Shown: positions 10,901 through 22,300, counted from the first letter of the stretch. The stretch: 64,000 bases of DNA from Oryzias latipes (GCF_002234675.1 NC_019866.2:24908531-24972530), one strand, 5' to 3'. The notes: generated by a model from the letters alone, not told the origin. Program-made: numbers and translations.

Positions 10901-13900
10901 AAGGCTGAAGCTAAAAAAAGTATTTTTCCGTCAGGAAAAAAATTAATTCATAAATTTTCAGCTCTGTTGAACCATTACAATGTTTTTTTTCCATCCATAA
11001 ATTCAAATGACTTTGACCTGCATCTTTACCAGCTGGTTTAGCGCTTCAGGCCGTCTATCTGCGCACGGACACATGCACACTTTTAACCGAACAGGATTAG
11101 TGAAAATATATTTAATAATTAAGTTGCAAATTACACAAAAGAGGAATGCAGGAAAGATGAGGCTGGAGGAGGGACATGAATCTCTTTAATAATAAATAAT
11201 ATCAATACAAATACGTGTTTTTTTCCTGCGGGACTGGAGACGATACAAAATCAATGCATCTCTATTACTGTGCGGGAATAAATTCTCTGAGTTTTGCGGG
11301 TGCGGGCGGGAGTGTAACGCATACGTTGCGGGAGCGGGCGGGATTGGTCAGAAATTCAGCGGGCGGGAGCGGGATGAAGAAAATAGTCCCGCGCAGGGCT
11401 CTACCCTACGGCATCACGTTGTCTGTGACGTCACATGATGTCTGTCAGACACTGCCGGCTAGCGTTGTCATAGACATTTACATGAGCGTGATGGCTGCAT
11501 TAAAAGTTGGGAGGAAGCGGGAGAGTCCTATTTGGGACTTTTTTGAATATAACAGCGTCGAAAACTAAAGTAAGTGCCTTGTAGTCAAAGCAGGAGACAA
11601 AATTTGTGGAACGCTCCTCAAAGGGAAAAACCCTACGAATCTAAAGGTACATTTAAAAAGCGCACACAACAACACAAATCAACAGTACCTACAAGCTAGC
11701 CTCTCGCCCGCCCTCCCCCGAAAAAAAAGCCAGAGCAGGTAACGTAATGCTGTTATCGGCTGTTGTATTTTAATTTAAGGATGGTTGTCCTTGTGTCCTC
11801 TGAATAATAAGTGTTTCAAAATGTATCTTTGAGTTTTTATTATACAATACTTATTCTGGTGATTTTGAATCATGCACCTGACAAATATCCTAATTTACAA
11901 AAAAAAGAAGAAAAAACTAAAACTAACACTAAAACTAATAAAAACTAAACTAAAACGAAGCAATTTCAAAAAATAAAAACTAATAAAAACTAGTAAAGCA
12001 GCCTCTAAAAACTAATTAAAACTAAATCAATTTAAAAACAAAACTTCAAAACGAAATAAAAACTAAAACTAATAAAAAATACGAAACTATTATAACCTTG
12101 GTGCACACCGACGCAAAAAAACGGCACGCGTCAAAGCGTCACTTTTTAAAAAAACGCCTCGGGTTCGTTTTTTTGGTTTGACGCGCAGCGTCGAAATCTA
12201 CTCGACCAATGAGAATGGCGCTTTTGCACACGTGTCTGGAGCTTCTGAAGTTACAGTAAAACACAACTTGGGGGCGCTCAAACACAAAACTGCCTTGGTG
12301 AGCACACATACCAACGAAGAAGATAGACGCCGAGTAGCGTCTACACAGCCGCGAAGAAATAATGACGGACATTCTAAAATATCCCCGAACCAAGCACCAG
12401 TTGGAGCTACTGGTGCTTGAAATATTCATGTTTTCTTTATATGATTCTGACAAGCGTGTAAATACTTGCTCTCTTCTTCTGAGGGAAAAGCGACTTTAAG
12501 AATCGTAAAGTTGCGCAGCGCCACCTTGTGTACAGGAGTATTTCTGTTTACATTAAGCGCCATCTAATGTCAGGGAATGAAATTGCATGTTCGCTCGGCT
12601 CACCGTCAGTGAAAATCGCCTGGGTGTGAACACAAAAACGCCTGGCGAATAACGCCTGGCGAATATTCGTCCCGGTGTGTACGGGCCTTAACTTTCATTT
12701 TAAATACGCGTTTAATGGCTGCGTGTTTTTGTACGTAGAGCCTTACAACGGTTGTAGAAAGTAGTGTAGTGTTTAAAATGCAGAAGCCCTAAACCTGTGT
12801 ATTAATAGACTGAACGCCGTTGTGGAGGGGGGGGCGTGAACGGAGCTTTAGACGAGGGACGGGGCTGAATGTGGCAGTTCCTTAAACCACCACTAGAGGC
12901 GGGTTTCATGTTAAAGGTCTGATTTTACACAGAAACATCCAGTCTGTCTGAAAATAGGTTCCATGTTTTTTTGTGCTTTGTTTGTTTTTCATGAGAGCTG
13001 CTGGGGGGGGGGGCATACTGGCTCCAAGGAGATCACGCTTCAATCATACGGTTTCTGACAGTTTCAGTCTCTGAGGTTTGGAACTTTCTGCTTTACTGCA
13101 TCAGCAGAAAAACTACAGTTTTCACACATTTCCCATAATTCAGTGGGAGCCCAAAGGAGGCTCCTGCTTTGATCAGACAGCAGACGCAGACATACGTGTG
13201 GTGCCACAGCTTGAAGAGGTGCGCTCTCACGTAGGACAGGGAGCAGGGGGGGTGCCGCTGCACCACCTCCAGGTACTCGTCGGCCATCTCCCACACGGGG
13301 GGGCTGCGGCCCTCGAACAGGGCTGGGTTGTGCAGGTTCCCCTCTGGAAACACAGCAGAGCAGCGGTGAGGCGGGGGCCCGCCCTTGGGCGCTCAGGATG
13401 GGGTGGGGTACCTGCGCTCATGACTCCCTGCACCCCCGTCTCCTGGATGCAGCGCTCCACGTCCCCCAGGTGCTGGATGTTGCCGTTGGCGAACACAGGA
13501 ATGTTTACCGCCTTCCTGCAAACGCAGACCACCAATCAACACAGAAACCGGTGGGGGGGGGGGAGAGAAGAACCTGCCGGGCTAGAATGGGACCGCGATG
13601 GACGACACGCACAGCTTTGAAGCTACGCCTGTGACGCGTGTTCAAGAACATGCTAGACACGCATTCCTGAAGGTCCCTAAGCTGGGAGAAGGTTCTGCTG
13701 GAGGAACGGCGTCCGTCTCTGCATGACGACCTGACATCATCACGGGAGGATCTGCAGCCCGACTCAGCGTCTCCTGCTGTCACCGCTGCAGACAGACTCA
13801 GTCAGAACGCCGCGTTCATGTTTAAAACCAAAGTTCAGTACGTTTCCTCTCAGAAATGACCAGGGCAGCCACAACAGGTCCAGAAAGAGGGCGGAGTCTG

Positions 13901-15864
13901 TCTGGAAAACTGGCAGGAAGTCAGAAAGATCTAGAAAGTCTGTTCTCCTCTGCGGACTCTTAAAGTCCAGCGCCGCTGAAAATTGCGTTTTTGGTGTTTT
14001 TAACATCTTCTTGTAACATTTTTCTGACCATGGAGGACATTTAGAAAGAGGCTGTGGATCGCTCTGATGCCGCTCGCCTTTTTGTTGCACCGCTAACGTT
14101 AGGTTGGGGTTGTGAGGGGCTGTAAGCTAGCGGGAGAAGGTGTAAATGGAGAGCTCTCAGTAATGGATGACAGGAAAGGGGTCAGGGTTCCACGGCCCCG
14201 CCCACAACTCAGAGGTGAATTTCTGATGCCGCTCTGCAGAAACTATGTCCCAGAAAAAAATACAGGTTCTGGATTTTGGCTAAAAACCACATCACAGTTA
14301 AAGAGACCTCAGGGAAGGCCTTGACAGGAGATCAAAAGATGATGCGAGTGGGACTTTGAAGGCGTCTCCAGCTGCTGAGGAGAGGCAGACGTCTGCTCAG
14401 AGCTGCTGACGAGAGGCAGACGTCTGCTCAGAGCTGCTGACGAGAGGCAGACGTCTGCTCAGAGCTGCTGAGGAGAGGCAGACGTCTGCTCAGAGCTGCT
14501 GACGAGAGGCAGACGTCTGCTCAGAGCTGCTGCGCAGACACAACCTTCATTTTAAAGGAGCTTCAGCCACATTAGAGCAGAACAGACTCACCGCACGGCC
14601 TTGATGTGTTCCCAGCTCGCAACGCCTGTCATGGGGCCTTTCTGGTCTTTGGTTCGGCCGTGTACGGTCAGCAGCTGAGGGTGGAGAGCGCAGGAGACGG
14701 CGTTCCAGACTTCCTGTTTGAATGGCTGACAGGTTTCGTGTTAATGGTACCTGACATCCAGCCTTCTCCAGCATCTGGGCGTATCGCACCGTCCTCTCCA
14801 CGTCCTCGAAGACACGGATCTTACACGTGACCGGCACCGACAGCTTCTCATGGGCTAACCTGACTGGCAGGAAGACAGAACAGCAGGTGACAGAGAGCCC
14901 GAACCATGAAGCACAGCAGGAAACAGGATGGACAGTTTCAGGAAGTTCTAAACCGGTCCGAATCTCAGTGTTTGCACCCAAACGGACCCCAGAGTCCAGG
15001 AAAGCAAAAGGTCTTTGGTGCAGCTGGAGTTTAGGGGACTGATGCTAGAGCTGCAACAGAAACTGCCGCAGATCTCACATGGTTGGGTTCCATTCCTGTC
15101 TGTTTCCACGGCAACAGCAGATTCTTTATTAAGCAGAGGCAGACAGGCTGGTTCCTCCTGCATGCTTCAGGGAAGGTGATGACTTCAAACTATAAATGTT
15201 GTGACATCAGCTGGTTTGGTGGCTGGTTTTGATCTTTAAAAGAAAGAAAATGCCCCCCCTCCCCTCCCTGTACAGGTGTTGTGGGTCAGACTTACTCATC
15301 CTCTCCAGCAGGTCCCACTCATCCTGCAGGAAAACCCCGTAGTGTCCTGGAACACAGACGTGCAGCAGCTCTGATGTGATACATGCTTTCTGAGGGGAAG
15401 TGATGGGTCAGGATGGGGGGGGGGGGGGGGTAAATGGGCGTGCACCTCTCTTGGCGATCATCTGCGGACAGCCCAGGTTCAGGTCCACGGCGTCGCAGTA
15501 ATCCTGGGCCAGCAGAGCCGCCTGAACAAACACCTCTGGATCGTTGGCGCAGAACTGCAAAGACAAGGCGTCACGCATGCTGGCCGCGGCAGACGGCGTC
15601 CCAGCATGCACCTGGGCGCCCCCCCACCTGCGTGATCAGAGGCCGGTCCTCCTCGCAGACCTCGCTGTACAGGTTCTCCCTCCTGTAGTTGGCGTCTCGG
15701 ACAAACACCTGAGCGTGAAACATGGGGGTGTAACACAGCTGAGCGCCGTGTCTGCGGCTGAGCAGGCGCCACGCCAGCTCGCTCTGGTCCACCATGGGCG
15801 CCACCACGAAACGAGCTCCCTTCAGCGTCGTCCTCCAGAAGTCGAAGCCCTGCAGCTTCGCCAT
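4916..15864 (-). CDS. dus1l: tRNA-dihydrouridine(16/17) synthase [NAD(P)+]-like (DUS1L)
   Basis: Thirteen coding exons, in transcript order: 15628-15864, 15446-15554, 15296-15346, 14751-14863, 14592-14674, 13412-13515, 13196-13343, 8447-8543, 6851-6939, 6554-6714, 6446-6483, 5744-5819, 4916-5076. Total is 1467 nt, 488 aa (human about 473). DUS1L reduces uridine to dihydrouridine in the tRNA D-loop using FMN and NAD(P)H. The protein starts [18 protein letters not shown], followed by the FMN-barrel motif [16 protein letters not shown]. The catalytic cysteine sits in [12 protein letters not shown] (about residue 108), then VTCKIRV and [11 protein letters not shown]. The tail has a basic [14 protein letters not shown] patch (possible nuclear signal) and a cysteine cluster [13 protein letters not shown]...CRGCCKK (about 400-425), as in vertebrate DUS1L. 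The start ATG (15862-15864) follows a strong acceptor, so exon 1 is probably non-coding and lies near 16584. Exon 11 is a 38-nt microexon. Confidence 0.95.
5940..6135. repeat. 17-bp minisatellite in dus1l intron 12
   Basis: About 11.5 copies of a unit of the form GGCGTGTCCAGGGCCGA. Variants GGCCGAGGCG, GGTCGAGACG and GGGCCGAGACGTGTAC differ mainly at CpG-type positions. Two early copies (5960-6000) are more diverged. Confidence 0.9.
7234..7917. mobile_element. Harbinger-type MITE, copy 1
   Basis: A 684-bp element starts AGGCCTGTTCACACCGGGAC and ends in the inverted counterpart GGTGTGTACGGGCCT. It is flanked on both sides by TTA (7231-7233 and 7918-7920), the 3-bp TWA-type target duplication usual for PIF/Harbinger. 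A second copy at 9632-12688 has the same ends and interior. The transposon class is inferred from the duplication only. Confidence 0.8.
7579..7716 (+). pseudogene. 45-codon reading frame inside MITE copy 1, conserved in copy 2
   Basis: ATG...TAA encodes [20 protein letters not shown] and continues to SLLLSEKRL. The second MITE copy keeps the frame intact with only two amino-acid changes (M to V, S to R) and two silent ones. I do not recognise the peptide; it may be the remaining first exon of a transposon gene. Expression is unproven. Confidence 0.35.
7965..8100 (+). repeat. Fragment of an unnamed dispersed repeat (family X, copy a)
   Basis: The stretch around GCTCTGATATTGCTCGCC, then TTTGTTGCAGCGCTAACATT and GTTGGGGT, matches longer copies at 13940-14340, 20030-20560 (opposite strand) and 23810-24930. 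No protein is encoded. Confidence 0.5.
10001..11403. mobile_element. Second hAT-like element, inserted in the first
   Basis: The 1403-bp element runs from TAGAGGGCTGCATTGGGATT to GTCCCGCGCAGGGCTCTA, with inverted GC-rich ends (GCGGGCGGGAGCGGG words near both). It is flanked by a perfect 8-bp duplication CCCTACGG (9993-10000 and 11404-11411). No transposase is readable, so it is non-autonomous. Confidence 0.85.
11485..11700 (+). pseudogene. hAT transposase N-terminal BED zinc finger remnant
   Basis: The + strand reads [17 protein letters not shown], then an in-frame TAA (11566-11568), then [29 protein letters not shown] and NNTNQQYL. The aromatic WDFF motif followed by Cys-Cys and His-x-x-x-x-His spacing is the BED finger found at the start of hAT transposases. 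The stop shows it is dead. It supports the hAT assignment independently of the target duplication. Confidence 0.65.
12362..12499 (+). pseudogene. 45-codon reading frame inside MITE copy 2
   Basis: Intact counterpart of the frame at 7579-7716, with Val for Met at codon 18 and Arg for Ser at codon 41. See that entry. Confidence 0.35.
13940..14340 (+). repeat. Dispersed repeat family X, copy b
   Basis: Shares TCTTGTAACATTTTTCT, the CCGCTAACGTTAGGTTGGGG block, GAGGGGCTGTAAGCTAGC, CTCTGCAGAAACTATGTCC and ATTTTGGCTAAAAAC with the copies in slc16a3 introns. No coding capacity was seen. It lies in dus1l intron 5. Confidence 0.6.
14370..14532. repeat. 31-bp minisatellite with a palindromic core, 5 copies
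   Basis: Five units of 31 bp, each carrying the perfect palindrome GCAGACGTCTGC; they alternate CTGAGGAGAGG and CTGACGAGAGG. The array begins about 60 bp past the donor of dus1l exon 5 (14592) inside intron 5. Confidence 0.95.
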
Positions 15865-15938
15865 GGCACCGGACGTCAGCCGGCTGGAGGAGGGGGAAGA
15901 TGTACCGGGGTCAACTCCTGAGACAGGAGGAGGTGCCT

Positions 15939-16014
15939 GTGTGTGCACGGGAGTGCATGTGTGTGCACGGGAGTGCATGTGTGTGCACGGGAGTGCATGT
16001 GTGTGCACAAGAGT
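15939..16014. repeat. 20-bp minisatellite near the dus1l start
   Basis: Nearly four tandem units of GTGTGCACGGGAGTGCATGT, in the intron just upstream (in transcript sense) of the first coding exon of dus1l. Confidence 0.9.
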
Positions 16015-16439
16015 CTGGAGGAACCGGCAGACTTCCTGTAGTTCTAACTTTGAAGACTGAATAACCGTTAGACTCCGTAGACCAGCGTGTGAATTAAAGC
16101 TGTTCTCTCTCTGCTTCATCTTTCAGTTTCTCACTAACAGAACAGAAAAACGGCAAAGACCGTCAGGAACCTCTGAGGCAGAACCACAACAAAAGCCTGA
16201 AGAACCAGAACACACAGGAGAACCGGACCTCTGACGGAACAGAGGACCAGCCACATTCTGGACTCAAGCCCACCCCCACTTTCAGCAGGAGCTCGTCCTC
16301 CCACAGGGGTCCAGAACTCCCGCGTGGTGGGGACGCTCTGCTCATGCGCCATGACCTCAACACCCGAGGGACACCTGCAGCACGTCCGTGTCATCTGAAG
16401 TTCTACGGTAGGAACCCACAGTGACGTCACCTGCCACAG

Positions 16440-16690
16440 TAAACACGCGCCCGTCCCTGAATGCAGAGAGAGTCCGCACCTGCGCGCAGGTAAACCGTCA
16501 CCATGGAGACGGAACACGAACCATCGAGTCAGACGGTACCAGACGAAACCTGCTCTGTCCGGGAGTCCCGCACGAGCGCTTACCTGTTCCGCTGCGGACA
16601 CTCCACGGTCCACGCCGCACCGTCACGATGGTGTCACACTCAAATCCCGCCGGCCAGAAACTCCGCTCCCGGCTCTTCTTCTAGTGGTAA
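16440..16690 (-). promoter_or_regulatory. dus1l: Likely dus1l promoter and non-coding exon 1
   Basis: CpG-rich sequence surrounds a good - strand donor (GCGGAACAG/GTAAGC, exon edge at 16584). This would pair with the strong acceptor at 15884 (TCTTCCCCCTCCTCCAG) just before the start codon. The transcription start is probably between 16640 and 16690, but no TATA box fixes it. Confidence 0.5.
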
Positions 16691-16699
16691 TGAATGCAG

Positions 16700-19331
16700 A
16701 TAACATCTTTAACGCCGCAGTGGCGCCCTCTAGTGGTAAGTCCTGTAAGTGTTAATGCAGACATTTCCGCGATTAGAAACGATTACAATGACAAGAAGAC
16801 TGCATCATCCAATTAATTACGTTCTAATTAATCAATAAATAAAAATCTTGAACAGATTTGATAAATTTAGGCACTTTTTAATCGTCTTTTTTATTTGTTT
16901 TTGTTGCTGAATTAGTTTGAAATGAACAAAAAAAATCAAATTAAATCAAATTTGAATAAGATATTTCAGAACACTAATAAATAACCCTTTGACACTCAGT
17001 AGTCTGGGACATTTTCAGAAGAAAATTATACTTTACAATTTCTATATCCTTTGTGCTATCCTAGGCACTTTAACATTGGGTGGGGTCATCTAGACCCCAC
17101 AGGATAGCACAAGGGTTAAATAGTTTTTCAGTCCTTTTTTTTAAATATGTGATATCAATCCTTTTCTTCGTTTTTTAAAGACATATTTTTTAAATATATT
17201 ACACATTTATTCCACAAAACTGTCTGAAAAACTCAATTCCGAGTACTGTGGTCCATTTAGTCATTTTCTTACTGTATGTTGCTTTATAACTAAAGATTAA
17301 ACATGTAGAGACAAAACAGAAAAAAATAAAAATCCACAAACAAAGTAGAGACGAGGTCAAAACAATGTGAAAAATGTCTGACAGCTCCACTAAACTGATT
17401 TGGGGTTTCACAATCTTATTTTCAAAGCTAAGTCCCTGATGAGTTCAGGGACCGTGAATGACACGGGAAAGACCAGCATCTGCTGGATGGTTTCAGACGT
17501 TTGACGGATTCATCGTCTCAGTTTTCAAACAGTCAGGATTTCTAAAGTCTCAGAGATGCTCAAGTGTTGCAAGTTTGTTCCTCATAAGTTTTCCAAACAT
17601 TTATCTGTGTTTTTAATTATTATTTTTAGATGTTATAGCAACAGAACAGGACGCTCTCCAAGAACAGGCGGCACTTACGTTAGGACTGGATTCTCATGCT
17701 TTCACTGAGCGGTTCTGGTTCTGGTTCTGGTCAGGTGCTGTGAAGCCTCAATCAGGTTCAATCTGAGCGCCTTGCTGTTCCTCCCCAGCAGGAGTCCAGA
17801 GCGGTCGGTTCTGACCCCATACGGGTTTGCTGGGGTGTTTTATGTCTGGGCTTCCTCCTTTGACCCCCACCCTCTTTGTCGTTGGGACATCTTCAGATTC
17901 TGACTGGCGTTCCTGTCTGGGATTCAATGATTTGGTTTTTTTTGCAGTTCAGTCAGGATGGTTTTGGTGAACGTCGAGCTGAGAGGATTTTATCGTTTTA
18001 TTGCTGTTTTTATGTTCAACTTTGTGTTTTTTCTGCCGTTTCTTCATCTTAAACGTTTGTTTTCTTCGTCTGGTGTTGAACATAACTCAATAAATGATTC
18101 CGGTTTTATCTGCAGGCCTCCTAGATGGATGGAAACACGGTTTAAAAAAAGTTCCTTGACTTGAATCTGTCTGTGAACTTCAGAAAGGAATTCTCATGAA
18201 TCCACAGAAACTTAAGAGACTAAATATTATCCTTTTTAATACAGCTTCAGTAAAACAGACGTACAGACAACACTGGACACTGAGGCAGCGACATTCACCA
18301 CCCTCCTCCTCCTCACTCTTCATCACTGAGGGGAAAGCAGCATTTCTTGGGGACAAACGACGACACCGGAGTGAAGAAGCACGAGACAAACGTCGCCTCC
18401 CCCCCGTTCAGGACTCCCACAGCAGGGGGGCCAGCACTGACCCCCCCCCCACACACACACACAGACAGCTGTGACACAAAAATGTGAGCAAGACGCCACA
18501 CAACAAACACAACAGAAACACACTTCTGGCTCCATCAAAGCTCTTTGCAACGTCGAACAGCGAAAGCAGCGTGTGGGTTCGTTCAGGACCGAAATGAGTT
18601 TCCCATGAGCCTTTGTGCTCTGTGGATGCGTCCCACCCGCCCCCAAACCTCCGGCTGATCCGCTTCCATCCCCAGAAAAGGTGACGGGAGGCTGAAAGGG
18701 CTCATGGGGGTTTGTGAAACGGGTGAGTTGGGCTGCTTTTGGTCTTCATCTGAGAGGGCCGGGGGGGGGGTCGCACAAAGTTGTGTTTTGCAGCTTGGGG
18801 AGTTCCTGCCTCTGTTGCCATGGGAACAGCCTCCGGACATCAACAACAAGGCGGAGGAATTTCAAAACAAAAGGTGGGTCCAGGAGAAGATGCGGCTGCG
18901 GTCTTCAGGTCTTATTGACTCTGTTTGGGACGTCCCGACATTGTCGGCCCCCTCCAGAGTTTTGGTCTCCATCAGTAAAGGGTTAAATAAAACTGAAAGC
19001 TATTGCTAAAACCCCCCGCCGACTCCTCCAAGCTATTGAATCAGTGCAAACGGCGTCCCGGTGTGATGAACTAACAGTAGGAACAGGATGTGGTCCCGCT
19101 GGTCCCTCGGAGGTCTTGGCTGGTGGCGGGCGCCACACGGCGGTTCTGCAGCGACTTCAGGCACAAACTTCTGTTACGAAGGTCTGACCGGCATTGGCTT
19201 GGGGATGTTGCAAAGGCAGTGGCTTCAATCCCTCCCCACCAAAACACAGAACAACACCTGGAATAAACATGGAATTATACGAAAAGCATTTCAGCTGGGA
19301 TGGCGGCGGTTAAGCCCCTCCCTATTCCGCC
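16700..19331 (-). other. dus1l / slc16a3 spacer, including the slc16a3 3' UTR
   Basis: The first part is AT-rich and holds a short MITE (17047-17119). The slc16a3 stop is at 19332-19334, so its 3' UTR extends leftwards. TTTATT (AATAAA on -) near 17202 is one candidate poly(A) signal. No further coding exon was recognised. Confidence 0.4.
17047..17119. mobile_element. Short foldback MITE (TTGTGCTATCCTAG family), copy 1
   Basis: The ends CCTTTGTGCTATCC and GGATAGCACAAGG are inverted, and the middle holds the palindrome GGGGTCATCTAGACCCC. A related copy in the opposite orientation is at 40587-40716. Confidence 0.75.
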
Positions 19332-22300
19332 TCACAGGCACGTTTCAGGACTGGCCGCCATGCTGCCGTTCGGCTGAGGTTCTTTGAGGAACCTCTCCAC
19401 TTCCTGTGTGTTCACCATCACGCTCTTTGGCCTGACCTCCTCCCCCCTTTCAGCCCCTAACTCCTCCTCCTCCTCGCCTTCATCCCCCTCCCCACTCCTG
19501 CTGCAGGCGTTTGCTTCGGAGTCGTCTGTCACTGCGTTGCCCTCCGGCTTGACTTCCGGCGCTATCTTGATGAACAGGAAGTTACAGGTGGCCAAAACCA
19601 CCGCTGAGAGCACGACCTCACATCCTGCCAGCAGGAAGATGGTCATGTAGTTGTGTGTGGCGTCGAGCAGCCGACCTGCGAAAGCAAAGAGAAGCAGGAA
19701 ACCCGTCAGCGACCGAGATGAAGGCTGCGCTGGAGCCGGACGGTCATCAGACTCTCATAAATAGAATCTGATGACCTGAAAATGTTGGTTAAGCGCCCCA
19801 GCCCCCCCGCCCCACCGCCACAGGTCACGCTGATGTTTCAGCGCAGCTCCAACCTGAAGTACGGAGGTGGAAACCCAAACCAACAGTGTTTTCACTGGAG
19901 AATGCAGACGTGACCATGCGGCTCTATGGGAAGCCTTTTTAAAACTTGATTACAATCTGACATGAACACCTTTGCATTGATCTTATTATTGATTTCTGCC
20001 TGTCTTAGTTGTATTCTGTCATATCATAAAAGTATTACAGTCCCACTGCGATCACCTTCTGATCTGCTTCCCGGTGGTATTTTTATGATGATGAGGCTGT
20101 TTTTAGCCAAAATCTAGATCGTAGTTTCTGCTACGATCGTAGTTTCTGAGGACATAGTTTCTGCAGAGCGGCAGGAGTTCATCAGAAGTTATTCTCTGAG
20201 GTGGCTAGGAGATCACGGATCCACTGACCTCAAGTCTTATTTCCCATCATCCACCTGTTTACCCTCTCTCCTGCTAGCTTACAGCCCTTCTCCAACCTAA
20301 CATTAGCGGTGCATCAAAAATGGTGATCAGTATCAGATCCATCCATCCGTCCAGTTCTGATCCAGATTCCAGCTCAGACCAGAAAAACAGAGACGTTCAT
20401 GGATACATTGGTCTGCAGGTGGAGGATCTGAAAGGGGCGGAGCTTGGAGACTGTGGCCCCGCCCAGCGTATTTTCTCCATCACAAATAAGCTCTTTTTAT
20501 TTTGTCTGCTCCTGATTCACAGCAATCTGAATAAAAAATACTCAGAAAGGCAAATTTCATCTTGATTATCATTATAAATATTCTCCATCCTCATAAGAAG
20601 GAAATGTTAAAAACACAACTTTAAATGACATGTACCAGTGTCCTAACTTCAGGTGAAGGAACGGCAGCTTGAGCGGCACCCGTCGTTAACGCCAGCTCGC
20701 ATTCTTGCACCCACCTGCACTCGGCGGCCCCACCAGCACAGCAATAGCTTCCATTAACAGGACCAGGCCGATGGCGCTGGAGAATTTCTCCGTCCCCACA
20801 ATGGTCATCAGAACCTCAAACTGCAGCGCCCCCACCATTCCATAGGAGATACCGAAGAAGATGCAGAAGACCACCAGGGACGGGTAGTCTTTGGACTGGA
20901 AAGAGGTGAGGTGTTAGAGCCCAAAGCACCTGAAGACCAGCTCTGGACGAACACGCACTCACCTGTGAGCCAATGAGGTCGGTGATTCCATTGAAGAGCA
21001 TGGCAAAGCTGAAGAGGTAGACGCAGCGCGGCCGAACCCATTTCAGCCCAGCGATCACGCCACACGTGGGCCGCGCAAACATGTCAACGAAGCCCAGGAT
21101 GGTGAGCAGCAGCGCCGACTTGGTGTCTTCGTTCCCCAGCTCCTTGGCATAGCTAACAACAAACACCGGGGGCACGAAGAGGCCGAGCACCATGATGGAG
21201 GCTGCTACGGTGTAGATGACAAAGCCGCAGTCTTTGAACACAGAGAAGTCCAGAAGTTTGGCTTTGGCTTTCATCTTCTCCTCCTCTGGGCTCTGCTCTT
21301 TGTTGTGGTCCTGTTTCTTGACCTTCTTGGGGTCAACCAAAGGCTTCATGAGGGCTCCACAAACACAGCAGTTTAGCAGGATGCCACCCAAGATGAGGAA
21401 GCCCCCCCTCCACCCGTAGTGGTACTGCAGGACCTGGCCCAGCGGAGAGAGGCAGCACAGCGCCACGGGGCTCCCAGCCGCTGAAAGGCCGTTGGCCAAC
21501 GGCCGCTTCTCACTGAAGTACCGGTTCAGCATGATGAGAGACGGCTGAAAGTTCAGGGCCAACCCCAGACCTGCAGGAGGAAACACAGCCGGTTGTCCAC
21601 GTGGCACAAAAGCATTTCCAGCAACATCAAACATGTAAACTGTGTGGTCCCTGGAATCACAGAGCAGACAAACCTGTAATGACTCCGGTTGTGAGGTAGA
21701 TGTGGATGATGTTGGTGGCGAAGGAGCTCAGGATCATTCCCAAAGACGCAAAGAGGCCGCCCACCATCATGACAGGCCGACAGCCGAAGCGGTTCACCAA
21801 TATGCTGCACAAAGGACCTGCAGAGAGCAAGCGGTCATGCATGGTAAAAACATTCAAAGTTCCTGCATTTCCTCTCCTCTCCTTCCTTCTCCTTCTTCCA
21901 CCAGCAGTAGTCCGGTTTCTACTGTCACCCAGTAGGTGAGTCCCTGTTAATGCGAGCCACGACTGATCCAGCATGAAAGTTCTGTTTGTAATTCACACAA
22001 CGGGTTTGTCTTTGGCGTTGAGTTGGGGTCGGTTCCTGACACAACCCTTTGCATTTACTCCGGCTTGGAACCAGCACCCAAACAACTGGATTGTGCCTCT
22101 TTGTGGTTGTGTTCTCAAATATGCAGGAACGATTGTTTTTAAATGTATTGGATAATGTTCCTGAAAACATCCATACACTGTTGTGTTTCTGTGTCTCCTG
22201 TTAGTGATAAAGATTGGAGACCCATCATCATCATCAGCTGTCCATGGGTATTATGAGTGTTTGGTATTTTGTTGCTCAAATATCTCTCTTGTCAACATTT

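Larger units (their letters stand above)
9727..12100. mobile_element. hAT-like transposon inserted in MITE copy 2
   Basis: The ends TAAGGTTATTATAGTTAACG (9727) and ACTATTATAACCTTG (12086-12100) are inverted repeats, flanked by a perfect 8-bp duplication GTGCACAC (9719-9726 and 12101-12108). Eight-base duplications are a hAT hallmark. The flanks are rich in ACTAAAACTAAT words. It contains a BED-type zinc-finger remnant at about 11480-11700 and is itself split by another element at 10001-11403. Confidence 0.85.
9632..12688. mobile_element. Harbinger-type MITE, copy 2, carrying nested insertions
   Basis: It has the same ends as copy 1: AGGCCCGTTCACACCGGGAC at 9632 and GGTGTGTACGGGCCT ending at 12688, next to TTA (9629-9631). 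Without its insertion (9727-12108) it is about 675 bp, like copy 1. The internal 45-codon frame is at 12362-12499. Confidence 0.8.
9550..12790 (+). pseudogene. Possible Harbinger transposase fossil, split by the MITE copy 2 insertion
   Basis: Left of the MITE the + strand reads [11 protein letters not shown] (ending at 9630). If the MITE is removed, the frame continues [20 protein letters not shown] at 12689-12750. This resembles the VENAFGIL...FRVF...P block near the end of PIF/Harbinger transposases. Stops and a frameshift follow. The match is short, so this is only a suggestion. Confidence 0.35.
8544..13195. other. dus1l intron 7, expanded by transposons
   Basis: This 4.65-kb intron is largely the nest at 9632-12688 described separately. 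The parts at 8544-9480 and 12790-13195 hold unique-looking sequence with poly-G/C runs and scattered GGGCGTGGCC-like words. No exon is missing here: the reading phase is continuous from exon 7 (ends in AC) to exon 8 (starts with G). Confidence 0.6.

Noticed and set aside
13078..13634. Long + strand frames opposite dus1l exons 6 and 7
   Set aside because: They are GC-rich antisense shadows of real exons; the - strand matches DUS1L with proper splice sites.
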